From: Streptomyces sp. NBC_00775
GTDB lineage: Bacteria > Actinomycetota > Actinomycetes > Streptomycetales > Streptomycetaceae
Length of the DNA stretch: 64,000 nucleotides
Assembly (NCBI RefSeq): GCF_036347135.1
Contig: NZ_CP108938.1
Location: 6,138,001 to 6,202,000, forward strand
Reading direction: 5' to 3'
The translations under genes and the position numbers were made by a program. Shown here piece after piece: positions 41,179 to 49,984 of the stretch. The notes beneath the pieces were generated by a model that did no database searches, was not told the DNA's origin, and saw only the letters and a program-made list of their open reading frames with translations. How positions within the stretch are numbered: the stretch's first letter is position 1; each line of letters starts with the position of its first letter.

Positions 41179-41430
41179 TGGGGTGCGGACTGTCGAGCCG
41201 GTGGGCCCTGTGCGGGCGGGCGTCTCGCCGCGGTCGTACTTAACGGAGTCTCAGAGGCTGCTCAAAGGAGTTGCGTCGCAGGGCTGCCATCCGAAACAGG
41301 CATGGTTGTATGATTTGGCTTCATCGGGGGGTGGCCGGTTCCGGCGTGTTCGGGGTGTCCGTGTTTTCTGTGTTTTCCATCCTTTCCATCCTTTCCATGT
41401 ATTGCTCGTGCTTTGAAGAAGAGAGGGCGG

Positions 41431-42024
41431 GTGCAGCCGATGCAGACGCGGTCCGAGCACACCCGTGAGGCACTCGTCCGCGCCACGGCGGAACTGATCG
41501 CGGACGGCCAGCCCTCCGACGCGGGCCTGGTCAACATCTGCCACCGGGCGGGCGTGAGCCGAGGGGCCCTGTATCACCACTTTCCCTCCACCGCGGCCCT
41601 GGCGGCCGCCGTGTACGCGCAGGCGCGCAGCCGGGTCGTCGCGTTGACGGAGGAGGCGTTCGAGGGGCCGGCGGCGGACGCCCCGGAGCGTTTCCTCGCC
41701 GCTCTGGGCGAGGCCCTGCGCACGGAGGAGGTCGTCCGGGCGGGGATGCGGCTCGCGGCGGACGGTTCGGCCGGGCCGCCACGTCTGCGCGACGATCTGC
41801 TGACGATGGTTCACCAGCGCGTCTCCGACACGTATCAGGACGTCGTACGACCGGCGCAGGAACTGACCGATCTGGCCGATCTGGCCGATCTTGCCGTGGT
41901 GGTGGCCGCCGGGCTGGAGTCGCTGGGATACAGCGACGATGTGTGGTGGGACGCCAAGACCTCGCGGCGGCTGTGGGGATTGCTGCGCCCGCTCTACAGC
42001 CCGGACGGGGAGGAGCGGGACTGA
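41431..42024 (+). CDS. TetR-family regulator
   Basis: A 197-residue regulator from GTG 41431 after GAGAGGG (ATG 41440 also possible). The N-terminal HTH is seen in DAGLVNICHRAGVSRGALYHHF. The ligand domain is all-helical with a short DLADLADLA repeat (about 152-160). The HTH resembles gamma-butyrolactone-receptor relatives, so it may be a pseudo-receptor of JadR2 type; this is inferred from its place beside an ScbR-type gene and a shared operator. Confidence 0.8.
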   Translation: MQPMQTRSEHTREALVRATAELIADGQPSDAGLVNICHRAGVSRGALYHHFPSTAALAAAVYAQARSRVVALTEEAFEGPAADAPERFLAALGEALRTEEVVRAGMRLAADGSAGPPRLRDDLLTMVHQRVSDTYQDVVRPAQELTDLADLADLAVVVAAGLESLGYSDDVWWDAKTSRRLWGLLRPLYSPDGEERD

Positions 42025-42371
42025 GTGCGGCCGGCCCTCGGCCCAGGCCGCTGGCCTCCGGCCCTCTCGGTCCGCCTTCTGTCTTCCGGCCCCCTCGGCC
42101 CGGCTCCTGTTTTCCGGCCCGGCCCCGGCCCGGCCCCGGCCCGGCCCCGGCCTGGCCTCGGCCCGGCTCCGGCCCCCGGCGGCCGTCGCGGCTGAACCGC
42201 AACCCGTAAGTCCGCAGTCCGCGGCTTCAGCCCTCAGCCCTCACCCTCAGCCCGCGGCTTTCTGCTCTCAGCCCTCAACCCGCGGCTTCAGCCCGGCGGC
42301 TTTCAGGCCTCGGTGCCGACCGGCGACCGGGCCTGAGTCGTGCGCGCCGGCCGGCAGCACTCGGCCGGTTC
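42025..42371. repeat. GC-rich low-complexity repeats between convergent TetR genes
   Basis: A gap of 347 bp holding simple repeats: GGCCC/GGCCCC units (about 42116-42152) and several CCCTCAGCC and CCGCGGCTTTC units (about 42205-42310). No gene or clear hairpin terminator is assigned. Confidence 0.65.
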
Positions 42372-42992
42372 TCAGCTCTCGGTGCCGACCGGCGGCGGAG
42401 TCGTACGCAGTCGGCCGATCAGGCCCGGGATGGCCAGGCCCGGCAGCAGGAAGCGCCAGAACACACCGGTCCGTTCGGGCAGGTCCTCACGCTTGGTGTA
42501 CGCCTGGGACATGATCTGGAGACCGGTGAAGGCGCCGACGATGGTCGACGCGGCCTCGCGCACATCCACGCCGGGCAGGATCTCGCCCCGCTCCTCGGCT
42601 TCCTGCAGCAGGCCGAGAATGGCCACGTTGGACTGCTCGTAGGCGGTCTCCGGCGGGACGGAGAAGGATGTCTGTTCGACGGCGAGGCGCACACTGGCGC
42701 GCAGTACCGGGTCGGTCTGGAGTCGCCTGGCGAACTGCATGGTCAGGTCGATGACGGCCTGGAGCTTCACCGCCTGGTCGGGAACCGTCAGGGCCTCGCC
42801 GTGCGCTGCCACCAGGGCGAGCGCGATGGCTTCCTTGGACGGGAAGTGGTGGTAGAGCGAACCGCGGGTGAGGCCGGTTCTGGCGAGGATGTCGTTGGTG
42901 CTCGCGGCGTCGTAACCGCACTCGTCGAACACCTGCGCAGCAGCCTCCAGGATCGACTGCCGCGACCGCTTACCGCGTTCCTGCTGAGCCAT
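42372..42992 (-). CDS. ScbR-type gamma-butyrolactone receptor (TetR family)
   Basis: A 206-residue regulator. The HTH is in ASTNDILARTGLTRGSLYHHFPSKEAIA, in pieces. The effector domain carries features of ArpA/ScbR receptors, for example VRLAVEQTSFSVPPETAY and AFTGLQIMSQAYTKREDLPER. Such receptors repress antibiotic genes and their own gene until a butyrolactone binds. A perfect ACAGACTAGTCTGT dyad lies 24 bp upstream of its start, consistent with autorepression. An AfsA homologue is 1.3 kb away. Confidence 0.85.
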   Translation of the reverse strand: MAQQERGKRSRQSILEAAAQVFDECGYDAASTNDILARTGLTRGSLYHHFPSKEAIALALVAAHGEALTVPDQAVKLQAVIDLTMQFARRLQTDPVLRASVRLAVEQTSFSVPPETAYEQSNVAILGLLQEAEERGEILPGVDVREAASTIVGAFTGLQIMSQAYTKREDLPERTGVFWRFLLPGLAIPGLIGRLRTTPPPVGTES

Positions 42993-43009
42993 GCCAGATC
43001 CTCACCCTG

Positions 43010-43034
43010 AATTAACAGACTAGTCTGTATTGTA
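43010..43034. promoter_or_regulatory. GBL-receptor operator 2 (autoregulatory)
   Basis: The 14-bp perfect palindrome ACAGACTAGTCTGT at 43015-43028, 24 bp upstream of the ScbR-type start codon. Confidence 0.8.
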
Positions 43035-43125
43035 TCGCGACCGGGCGGGATGCCGTCAGCGGCAGGGTGACACTTTCGGTGGGGCGCGGACTCCGGGGCG
43101 GGGACCCGGGGTGAGCCCGGGGTGC

Positions 43126-43914
43126 TTAGGGGTGTCCGAGCCGGAAGCCGATGCCCCGGACGGTGGTGATCCATTCGCTGGCGCCGAGCTTGCCGCGCAG
43201 GGTGCTGACGTGGGTGTCGACGGTGCGGCCGTGCGGGGACCACGCGTCGTCCCAGACCTGGGCCATGATCTGGCGCCGCGGGACGACGGTGTCGGGCTGC
43301 GAGGCCAGTAGGTACAGCAGGTCGAACTCCTTGCGGGTCAGGTCGACCGGCTCCCCGTCCAGCGTGGCCACCCGGGCGCCCGCGTCGATACGCAGCGGCC
43401 CGTGGTCGATGATCCGCGCGGTGGAGCTCTGCTGCGAGCGCACCCGGCGCATCACCGCGTCCATGCGGGCCAGCAGCTCGCGGAAGCCGTACGGCTTGAC
43501 CAGGTAGTCGTCGGAGCCGGCCTGGAGGCCGAGCACCCGGTCGAGTTCTGAGCCGCGCGCGGTGACGGTGATGATCGGGGTGTTGCTCACCGCGCGGATG
43601 CCGCGGCACACCTCAAGGCCGTCCAGGTCGGGCAGATCGAGGTCGAGCAGCACCAGGTCGGCGTCGTGATGAGCCCGCAGCGCCTGGGCTCCCGTACCCA
43701 CGCTCTGGGCGGCGTAGCCCTGGCGCAGCAGGCCCTTGAGGAGTGTGTCGGCGGCCCGTGCGTCGTTCTCCACGACCAGTATCCGCAGTACCCCTTCCCG
43801 GTTCGCGCCCTGTGGGGCGGTCGCCCCTGCCCCCCGGGCCGCGGTGATCGCGGGTCGGTGTGGCTGGTAGTGCTCCGATGATGGTTCGAGTACATCCACG
43901 GCCTGCCGATTCAT
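43126..43914 (-). CDS. Orphan atypical OmpR-type response regulator
   Basis: A 262-residue regulator with a ~40-residue N-terminal extension. Receiver domain: LRILVVENDARAAD, LVLLDLDLPDLDG (phospho-acceptor candidate Asp91), ITVTARGSE, and YLVKPYGFREL. One of the two acidic metal ligands is replaced by Asn (E49-N50), so classical phosphorylation may be impaired. The winged-helix output domain has LTRKEFDLLYLLASQPDTVV and GRTVDTHVSTLRGKLGA. There is no histidine kinase nearby. Such orphan atypical regulators (JadR1/LanI type) activate angucycline clusters and sense the product. AGGAGGGG precedes the ATG. Confidence 0.82.
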   Translation of the reverse strand: MNRQAVDVLEPSSEHYQPHRPAITAARGAGATAPQGANREGVLRILVVENDARAADTLLKGLLRQGYAAQSVGTGAQALRAHHDADLVLLDLDLPDLDGLEVCRGIRAVSNTPIITVTARGSELDRVLGLQAGSDDYLVKPYGFRELLARMDAVMRRVRSQQSSTARIIDHGPLRIDAGARVATLDGEPVDLTRKEFDLLYLLASQPDTVVPRRQIMAQVWDDAWSPHGRTVDTHVSTLRGKLGASEWITTVRGIGFRLGHP

Positions 43915-43969
43915 TGCCCCTCCTGAGTCACAGCCTCGTCATCACAGACTGCTGAACGCTCACAGCAGC

Positions 43970-43998
43970 GAAGATACCAAACAGACTTGTCTGATTGT
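43970..43998. promoter_or_regulatory. GBL-receptor operator 3
   Basis: AAACAGACTTGTCTGATTG with the dyad CAGAC-TT-GTCTG at 43981-43992, 67 bp upstream of the response regulator start. Confidence 0.75.
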
Positions 43999-44265
43999 CA
44001 ACCATGATTAGCCCACCCTCGCGCCCCTGTGTGGAGGCTCACTGGGTGCGCCGTGAGCAGTGACAGCACGGTGTTTTCGGGCTTCTGTCGAGGTCAAGCA
44101 CGGTGGGTTACTTCTGGGCCGGCGGGTTGCGGCAGTGGCGGAGTTCCATCGCAACCGTACTGAGCTGCCTGTTTTGAAGGTCTGGTGGAGCGAATCGGGC
44201 AATTCGCCGCTACTCGCCTGTACTGGAGTGTCGCATGGGGTGACAGGGGCAAATCTTTACTTGAA

Positions 44266-44290
44266 AAAACGAACTGACCTGTCTGTATCT
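44266..44290. promoter_or_regulatory. GBL-receptor operator 4 (degenerate)
   Basis: GAACTGACCTGTCTGTATC at about 44271-44289 keeps the right half-site (CTGTCTG) and a degenerate left half. It is 42 bp upstream of the AfsA-like start. Confidence 0.5.
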
Positions 44291-44326
44291 TGGCGTTGCA
44301 GAAGACGTCGGCCAAGGGGGGTGCCG

Positions 44327-45307
44327 ATGTCCGGAGTGCTACCCCCTGCCCGGAAACTGACAGGAGTGCTGCACATGCGGGATCTGAAGACTCTGCCTCG
44401 ACTGACCACCACGGTGCCGCGCGAGTACGTCCATCGCGCCGCTGTCTCCGAAGTCCTCCTCACCGGCTGGGAGGCCGACGATCTCCACGGCTCCGACGGC
44501 CGGGAGGGCTTCGTGGTCAAGGCTCAGTGGCCGCGCAGCCACTCGCTCTTCGCCCGGGAGGGCGGCTACCAGGACCCCATGCTGGTGGTCGAGTCCGTCC
44601 GTCAGGTCGGCTCGCTCCTCGCCCACGCCGAGTTCGGGGTGCCCTTCGGATACCAGTTCCTGATGGGGGACATCAGCTTCGCCGCCGCACCCGAACTCCT
44701 CGTCGCGGACGCCGTCCCCACCGAGGTCGAACTGCGCACGGTCTGCCGCGACATCGTCCGCCGGGGCCGCTCGCTCTGCGGGATGCGGTACGACGTCACG
44801 GTGCTCCGCGAGGGAAGAGCGCTGGCCACCGCCGGGGCCGGCTTCCGTTGCGTGAGCCCGGACGTCCACCGGCGGCTGCGCGACGGCCGTCCCACCACCA
44901 CCGGCCGCACACCGCTGCCGGCGATCGATCCGGCCGCCGTGGGGCACACCAGCACCCGGCACGTCGTGCTCGCCGAGCCGGTGCCGGGCACCGGGAACCG
45001 CTGGGAACTGCGGGTCGACACCGCTCATCCGACCTACTTCGACCACCCGGTGGACCACGTACCCGGGATGGTGCTCCTGGAGGCCGCCCGGCAGGCCGCC
45101 CACGCCTCGACCGGGATGTCCGACGCCCTCCTCCTCGACCTGAAGAGCGACTTCACGCGCTACGCCGAGTTCGACGCCCCGTGCTGGATCGAGGCGCGCT
45201 CCGAGCGGCACGGCGGCACGGGCGACGTCCTGGTGCGGGTGCGCGGCACGCAGCAGGAGGAGACCGTCTTCGGCGCCGAAATGATATTGAGCCCCCGCAC
45301 CCGCTGA
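44327..45307 (+). CDS. AfsA/ScbA-family gamma-butyrolactone synthase
   Basis: A 326-residue AfsA-family protein. The ATG at 44327 follows AAGGGGGGTG; ATG 44375 is an alternative. Two AfsA repeats are visible: LTTTVPREYVHRAAVSEVLLTGW with DPMLVVESVRQVGSLLAHAEF, and TSTRHVVLAEPVPGTGNRW with HPVDHVPGMVLLEAARQAAH. AfsA condenses a beta-keto acyl group with dihydroxyacetone phosphate, the first step in A-factor-type signals. Together with the adjacent epimerase and the ScbR-type receptor it forms a signalling cassette controlling the polyketide genes to the right. Confidence 0.88.
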   Translation: MSGVLPPARKLTGVLHMRDLKTLPRLTTTVPREYVHRAAVSEVLLTGWEADDLHGSDGREGFVVKAQWPRSHSLFAREGGYQDPMLVVESVRQVGSLLAHAEFGVPFGYQFLMGDISFAAAPELLVADAVPTEVELRTVCRDIVRRGRSLCGMRYDVTVLREGRALATAGAGFRCVSPDVHRRLRDGRPTTTGRTPLPAIDPAAVGHTSTRHVVLAEPVPGTGNRWELRVDTAHPTYFDHPVDHVPGMVLLEAARQAAHASTGMSDALLLDLKSDFTRYAEFDAPCWIEARSERHGGTGDVLVRVRGTQQEETVFGAEMILSPRTR

Positions 45308-45440
45308 GCCCCCGCACCCGCTGAGCCGGGCATCCGCCGAGCCGAGCAGGGCTGAGGCGGGCATCCGCCGAGCCGGGCATCAGCTGATCCGGGCATCAGC
45401 TGATCCGAGCATCCGCTGAGCCGAGTACCTCACTGGAGAG
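45308..45440. repeat. Intergenic tandem repeats (GGGCATC-type)
   Basis: Degenerate units of about 15 bp, such as GCATCCGCCGAGCCGGG and GCATCAGCTGATCCGGG, repeat seven to eight times between the afsA-like and epimerase genes. Several units contain the dyad CAGCTG. Function unknown. Confidence 0.75.
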
Positions 45441-45446
45441 TGCCGA

Positions 45447-46370
45447 ATGCCTTCCATCATGATCACCGGCGCGTCCGGCTTCGTGGGCGGCCATGTGACC
45501 CGCGAAGCGGAGCGGCAGCAGGCCGGCGTACGGGTCATGGCGCGCCGCCGGCCCGTGCCGGACTCCGGCCGCCGCGTCGTCCCCGGCGACCTGGCCGATC
45601 CCGCGAGCCTGCGCGGGGTGTGCGACGGCGTCGACGTCCTGATCCACTGCGCCTCGCAGATCGGTGGAACCGTCGAGGCCAACGAGGCCGTCAACGCCCG
45701 GGGTACGACCGCGCTCGTCGACGAGGCGCGCCGCGCGGGAGTCTCCCGCATCGTGTATCTCAGTACCGCTTCCGTCTACGGCCGCGGAGTCTTCCGTGGC
45801 AGCCGGCCCGAGGAACTGACCCGCAATCCCGGATCACCCACGTCCCGCACCCGGGCCGTCGCCGAGGACGCCGTCCTCTCGGCCGGCGGCATCGTCCTGC
45901 GGCCCCATCTGGTCTATGGGGAGGGTGACACCTGGGTGGGCCCGGGCCTGACCAGGATCCTGCGTACCCTGCCGGGCACGGTGGAGGGCTGGTCCTCTCT
46001 GATGTCCGTCATCGCCGTACGGGACCTGGCCCGGCTCATGGTGGCCACCGCCCTCGCACCCCTCTCCGTCCTGACCGCGTCCGTCTACCACGCGGCCCAC
46101 CCGGAGCCCGTCACGGTGGACGCCGTCCTGCGGGCCGTCGCCGAGTGCACGGCGACTCCCTGGCCGGAACGGGAGCTCACGGTCGAGGAGGCCCGCACGA
46201 TCCTCGCGGCGGACGGTCAGGCGTCGTCCGTACTGGACATGCTGACGACCGATCACTTCTTCGACAGCGACCCGCTCTGGTCCGACCTCGGCCGTGAGCC
46301 CGGGGCCGGTTTCGACAAGGAGTTCCAGGGCACCGCGCACTGGTACCGAAAGACCCTGCGGGCGGCCTGA
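45447..46370 (+). CDS. NAD(P)-dependent epimerase/dehydratase linked to AfsA
   Basis: A 307-residue extended short-chain dehydrogenase. The NAD(P) motif is ITGASGFVGGHV (N-terminus). Active-site parts are YLSTASVYG followed by a region where the canonical YxxxK is replaced (SPTSRTRAVAEDAV), so catalytic competence is uncertain. Later LRPHLVYGEGDTWVGPGL is typical of the family. Genes of this family sit beside afsA in many streptomycete signalling loci and reduce butenolide intermediates or act on related signals. Here it follows the AfsA homologue on the same strand. Confidence 0.75.
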   Translation: MPSIMITGASGFVGGHVTREAERQQAGVRVMARRRPVPDSGRRVVPGDLADPASLRGVCDGVDVLIHCASQIGGTVEANEAVNARGTTALVDEARRAGVSRIVYLSTASVYGRGVFRGSRPEELTRNPGSPTSRTRAVAEDAVLSAGGIVLRPHLVYGEGDTWVGPGLTRILRTLPGTVEGWSSLMSVIAVRDLARLMVATALAPLSVLTASVYHAAHPEPVTVDAVLRAVAECTATPWPERELTVEEARTILAADGQASSVLDMLTTDHFFDSDPLWSDLGREPGAGFDKEFQGTAHWYRKTLRAA

Positions 46371-46436
46371 AGAGCCGCTCGCCTCCACCGCCGGAAACTC
46401 CGGACACAACCGCAGGAAACTGAGGAGTAGTTCATC

Positions 46437-48209
46437 GTGCGCAAGGTGCTCATCGCCAACCGTGGCGAAATCGCTGTCCGCGTGGCCCGGGCGTGCCGGG
46501 ATGCCGGGATCGCGAGCGTTGCCGTGTATGCGGAACCGGACCGGGACGCTCTGCATGTCCGTGCGGCGGACGAGGCGTTCGCGTTGGGCGGTGACACCCC
46601 GGCCACCAGTTACCTGGACATCGCCAAGGTGCTGCAGGCCGCCAAGGATGCGGGGGCGGATGCCATCCACCCCGGTTACGGCTTCCTGTCCGAGAACGCC
46701 GAGTTCGCCCAGGCCGTTCTCGACGCCAACCTGATCTGGATCGGCCCGCCCCCGCAGGCCATCCGTGACCTCGGGGACAAGGTCGCCGCCCGGCACATCG
46801 CCCAGCGCGCCGGCGCCCCCCTGGTCGCCGGCACCCCTGACCCGGTTTCCGGCGCCGACGAGGTCGTGGCGTTCGCCGAGCAGCACGGCCTGCCGATCGC
46901 GATCAAGGCCGCGTTCGGCGGTGGCGGGCGCGGTCTGAAGGTCGCCCGCACCCTGGAGGAGGTCCCCGAGCTGTACGAGTCCGCGGTGCGGGAGGCGGTC
47001 GCCGCGTTCGGGCGGGGTGAGTGCTTCGTCGAGCGTTACCTCGACAAGCCCCGCCACGTGGAGACGCAGTGCCTGGCCGACTCCCACGGCAACGTCGTCG
47101 TCGTATCGACGCGTGACTGCTCGCTGCAGCGCCGCCACCAGAAGCTGGTCGAGGAGGCGCCCGCGCCGTTCCTGTCGGATGCGCAGGTCGCCGAGCTGTA
47201 CGCCTCCTCCAAGGCCATCCTGAAGGAGGCCGGCTACGTCGGCGCCGGCACCGTGGAGTTCCTCGTCGGCATGGACGGCACGATCTCCTTCCTGGAGGTC
47301 AACACCCGCCTGCAGGTCGAGCACCCCGTCACCGAGGAAGTCGCCGGGATCGACCTGGTCCGCGAAATGTTCCGCATCGCCGACGGCGAGCCTCTCGGCT
47401 ACGGCGACCCCGAACTGCGCGGCCACTCCATCGAGTTCCGCATCAACGGCGAAGACCCCGGCCGCGGCTTCCTGCCCGCCCCGGGCACCGTCACCGCCTT
47501 CGCCGCGCCGACCGGCCCGGGTGTGCGGCTGGACGCGGGCGTGGAGTCCGGCAGCGTGATCGGCCCGGCCTGGGACTCCCTGCTCGCCAAGCTGATCGTC
47601 ACCGGCGCCACCCGCGAACAGGCCCTCCAGCGCGCCGCCCGCGCCCTCGCCGAATTCCAGGTGGAGGGCATGGCCACCGCCATCCCCTTCCACCGCGCGG
47701 TCGTCACCGACCCGGCCTTCGCCCCCGAACTGGGCGGCTCGGACGCGCCGTTCACGGTCCACACCCGCTGGATCGAGACCGAGTTCGTCAACGAGATCCC
47801 CGCCTTCACGACCTCCGTGGACACCGAGGCCGAGGAGGAGCCGGGCCGCGAGACCGTGGTCGTCGAGGTCGGCGGCAAGCGCCTGGAGGTCTCCCTGCCG
47901 GTCTCGCTGGGCATGTCGCTGGCCCGCACCGGACTTGCCGCCGGCGCCAAGCCCAAGCGCCGCGCCGCCAAGAAGTCCGGCCCCGTCGCCTCCGGTGACA
48001 CCCTCGCCTCCCCGATGCAGGGCACCATCGTCAAGGTCGCCGTCGAGGAAGGCCAGGAAGTCAACGAAGGCGACCTGATCGTCGTCCTGGAAGCCATGAA
48101 GATGGAACAGCCCCTCAACGCCCACCGCTCCGGCACCATCAAGGGCCTGAGCGCGGAGGTCGGCGCGTCCGTCACCTCCGGCGCCGCCATCTGCGAAATC
48201 AAGGACTGA
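46437..48209 (+). CDS. Acyl-CoA carboxylase alpha chain (biotin carboxylase + BCCP)
   Basis: A 590-residue fusion. The biotin carboxylase part (1 to about 445) has [20 protein letters not shown], the ATP-grasp glycine loop [11 protein letters not shown] and [21 protein letters not shown] Lys/Ala linker ([12 protein letters not shown]) leads to the biotinyl domain with EAMKMEQP (biotin on Lys555). It is the AccA2 type that works with separate beta subunits to make malonyl-CoA or methylmalonyl-CoA. Type II polyketide clusters such as jadomycin (JadJ) include such a gene to supply extender units; the same role is inferred here. Confidence 0.9.
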   Translation: MRKVLIANRGEIAVRVARACRDAGIASVAVYAEPDRDALHVRAADEAFALGGDTPATSYLDIAKVLQAAKDAGADAIHPGYGFLSENAEFAQAVLDANLIWIGPPPQAIRDLGDKVAARHIAQRAGAPLVAGTPDPVSGADEVVAFAEQHGLPIAIKAAFGGGGRGLKVARTLEEVPELYESAVREAVAAFGRGECFVERYLDKPRHVETQCLADSHGNVVVVSTRDCSLQRRHQKLVEEAPAPFLSDAQVAELYASSKAILKEAGYVGAGTVEFLVGMDGTISFLEVNTRLQVEHPVTEEVAGIDLVREMFRIADGEPLGYGDPELRGHSIEFRINGEDPGRGFLPAPGTVTAFAAPTGPGVRLDAGVESGSVIGPAWDSLLAKLIVTGATREQALQRAARALAEFQVEGMATAIPFHRAVVTDPAFAPELGGSDAPFTVHTRWIETEFVNEIPAFTTSVDTEAEEEPGRETVVVEVGGKRLEVSLPVSLGMSLARTGLAAGAKPKRRAAKKSGPVASGDTLASPMQGTIVKVAVEEGQEVNEGDLIVVLEAMKMEQPLNAHRSGTIKGLSAEVGASVTSGAAICEIKD

Positions 48210-48346
48210 CTACGGTTCCGGTGCGGGCGACTTGGTCGCTGGTCATCGGGACCGAGTGCCGTTGTTCGCCCCCGCCGCCCCTACCCGTCCCATCCCCAGG
48301 GGCTCTGCCCCTTCGACCCCGTGGGTTGTTCGTCGGCTGCGGGCCG

Positions 48347-48499
48347 GTGGGGGTTGCTCGCGCAGTTCCCCGCGCCCCTAAAAGACGGGGTTGGTCGGTG
48401 GCACCGTCCAGTCGTCAAGCGAGCCCGGGGGTGGGTAGGGGATCGCGGGGCGCAGCCCCGCGCCTCAGGGGCGCGGGGAACTGCGCGACCAGCCCCCAC
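48347..48499. repeat. Long inverted repeat (streptomycete REP-like element)
   Basis: The arms at 48347-48379 and 48467-48499 are near-perfect inverted copies containing CGCGCAGTTCCCCGCGCCCC and its complement. A second hairpin (GCGGGGCGCAGCCCCGC) lies between them. I recall this type of element as a frequent intergenic repeat in Streptomyces genomes. It separates the convergent carboxylase and HTH genes and can terminate transcription from both. Confidence 0.8.
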
Positions 48500-48555
48500 T
48501 CACCCGCACCCGAAGTACCCACCCGCCCCCGAAGAACCCACCCGAAGCGCAGGCC

Positions 48556-49476
48556 CTACGCGGCAGCCCCCCGCCCCCTGAGCGTCTCCACGACATCCCC
48601 GCCGTGGTAGTACGTACGCCCTTGGTGGCTGCGGCGGCGCCACTTGGACTCGCTCGCGTGGCGGTACACGCTGCCGGTCGGGACGGACCAGAGGCGGGCG
48701 ATGTCGGCCGCGGTCACCCATCGCACGGGTTCCGGCTCCGTGACAGCGGGGCGCTCGGTGGTCGCGTCCGCCGCGGGCTCGGCCCCGGCCTCGGGGGCCG
48801 TACCGCTGAGGCGGCGCCTGAGCTGGAGCCACTCGTGGCCCAGCCAGAGGTGCGCGGGGTCGCGGTCGCAGCGGATCACGGCGGGGAGTTGTGGCTGCTG
48901 GGGTCTGACGACTGCCGCCAGTGAGCCCGTGCAGCCGGGCTCCACACACGCGCCGATCGGAACCTGATGGCGTACCTCGGGATCCACCACCCGGCGGGCG
49001 CGCCGCACCAGCCGGGCCACCTCGGCGGAGAACTCGCCCGCGGCGTCGTGCCCGGCGAGCCAGTCGAGGTGCCGGTCGAGGAACGCGGCCAGCGGGAGCA
49101 CCGCCCGGCGCGGTGCGGGCGCCCGGCGCTCCTTGACCACGGCGCCCGCCCAGGATCCGAGCACGCCCAGGATCTCGGTACGCGCCTCGGCCGCCCCGGC
49201 GTTGAACGCCATGCCGGGCAGCGGGCCGCCGGACGTCTTGGGGCGGGCCGGGTCGCCGGCGCTGCCGGCCAGTCGGCGGCCGCAGGCCTCGTACAGCTCG
49301 GGCAGCCGGCCCAGTTCCGCGGACAGCCGTTCCCGGCAGATCGGGCACAGCCTGCTGCCCGCGGCCGCGAGGTGCCGGCCGTGCCCGGACACTTCGAGGC
49401 CGGTACAGCCCGCTCCCACGCATGCCCGCACGGCGCTCGCGCGGGCTCCTTCAGTAGTTGTCGGTGCATTCCCCAC
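48556..49476 (-). CDS. Zinc-finger-like / HTH-domain protein
   Basis: A 306-residue protein from GTG 49476, preceded by GGGGGAT. Cys motifs ACVGAGCTG and CPICRERL near the N-terminus and ACVEPGCTG with IRCDRDPAHLW later suggest metal-binding knuckles in two repeated modules. The C-terminal ~60 residues carry a MerR/excisionase-like HTH: WVTAADIARLWSVPTGSVYRHASESKW. This domain order is common for orphan streptomycete proteins of unknown function. It separates the regulatory block from the biosynthetic operon and may be an unrelated resident gene. Confidence 0.7.
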   Translation of the reverse strand: MGNAPTTTEGARASAVRACVGAGCTGLEVSGHGRHLAAAGSRLCPICRERLSAELGRLPELYEACGRRLAGSAGDPARPKTSGGPLPGMAFNAGAAEARTEILGVLGSWAGAVVKERRAPAPRRAVLPLAAFLDRHLDWLAGHDAAGEFSAEVARLVRRARRVVDPEVRHQVPIGACVEPGCTGSLAAVVRPQQPQLPAVIRCDRDPAHLWLGHEWLQLRRRLSGTAPEAGAEPAADATTERPAVTEPEPVRWVTAADIARLWSVPTGSVYRHASESKWRRRSHQGRTYYHGGDVVETLRGRGAAA

Positions 49477-49984
49477 TTGATCCCCCACTCGTGGTTGTCC
49501 ACATGGCGGGAAAGCTAGTTCGACGGAGATTTGCCGTGCAACCCGGAGAGGGGTCTCCTGTGGAGGGCCTGACCTTCTTCTGGGATCCACACGCGGCTTT
49601 TCGTTCACCTGACGTTGTTTCACGTTCACCTGAACTCGAATCCATTGACTCCGGCGGCGGATCCGAAGAAGCTACTCAGTAATTTCGGAGAACTGGCTGC
49701 CGGGTGCGGAACCCTCCTGCGGCAGGCGGCTCCGTCCGAAGTGTGCCTGGTCAGGCCGGACTTGACATTCCTCTGTACCTCGCCTGACGTTCCCTTGTAT
49801 CTCATGTACTTCCGCTGGAAAAGTGGACGGAATCCTTGAACCGGAACTGTTGAGGGCGTCGCCGGAAGCGAAGAACATGGAACCTAACGTCGCTGAATTG
49901 TCGTTGATTCGCGCCGTGTGAATCTATTTCCTTTCGCCGATCCCGCGCGGATCAGATCAGAACCGGAAGAAGAGGCAGAACCAT
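49477..49984 (+). promoter_or_regulatory. Promoter region of the polyketide operon
   Basis: 508 bp without a gene. A perfect TTGACA at 49762-49767 and candidate -10 sequences (TTGTAT near 49795) fit a promoter for the operon beginning at 49985. CGTTCACCTGA occurs as a direct repeat at 49602-49612 and 49623-49633, 21 bp apart, the two-turn spacing used by SARP/OmpR-type activators. A related CGCCTGACGTTC lies near 49781. Confidence 0.5.

Noticed and set aside
45834..48125. 763-residue antisense frame over the carboxylase gene
   Set aside because: No start signal or domain; the plus strand encodes an unmistakable biotin carboxylase-BCCP fusion.
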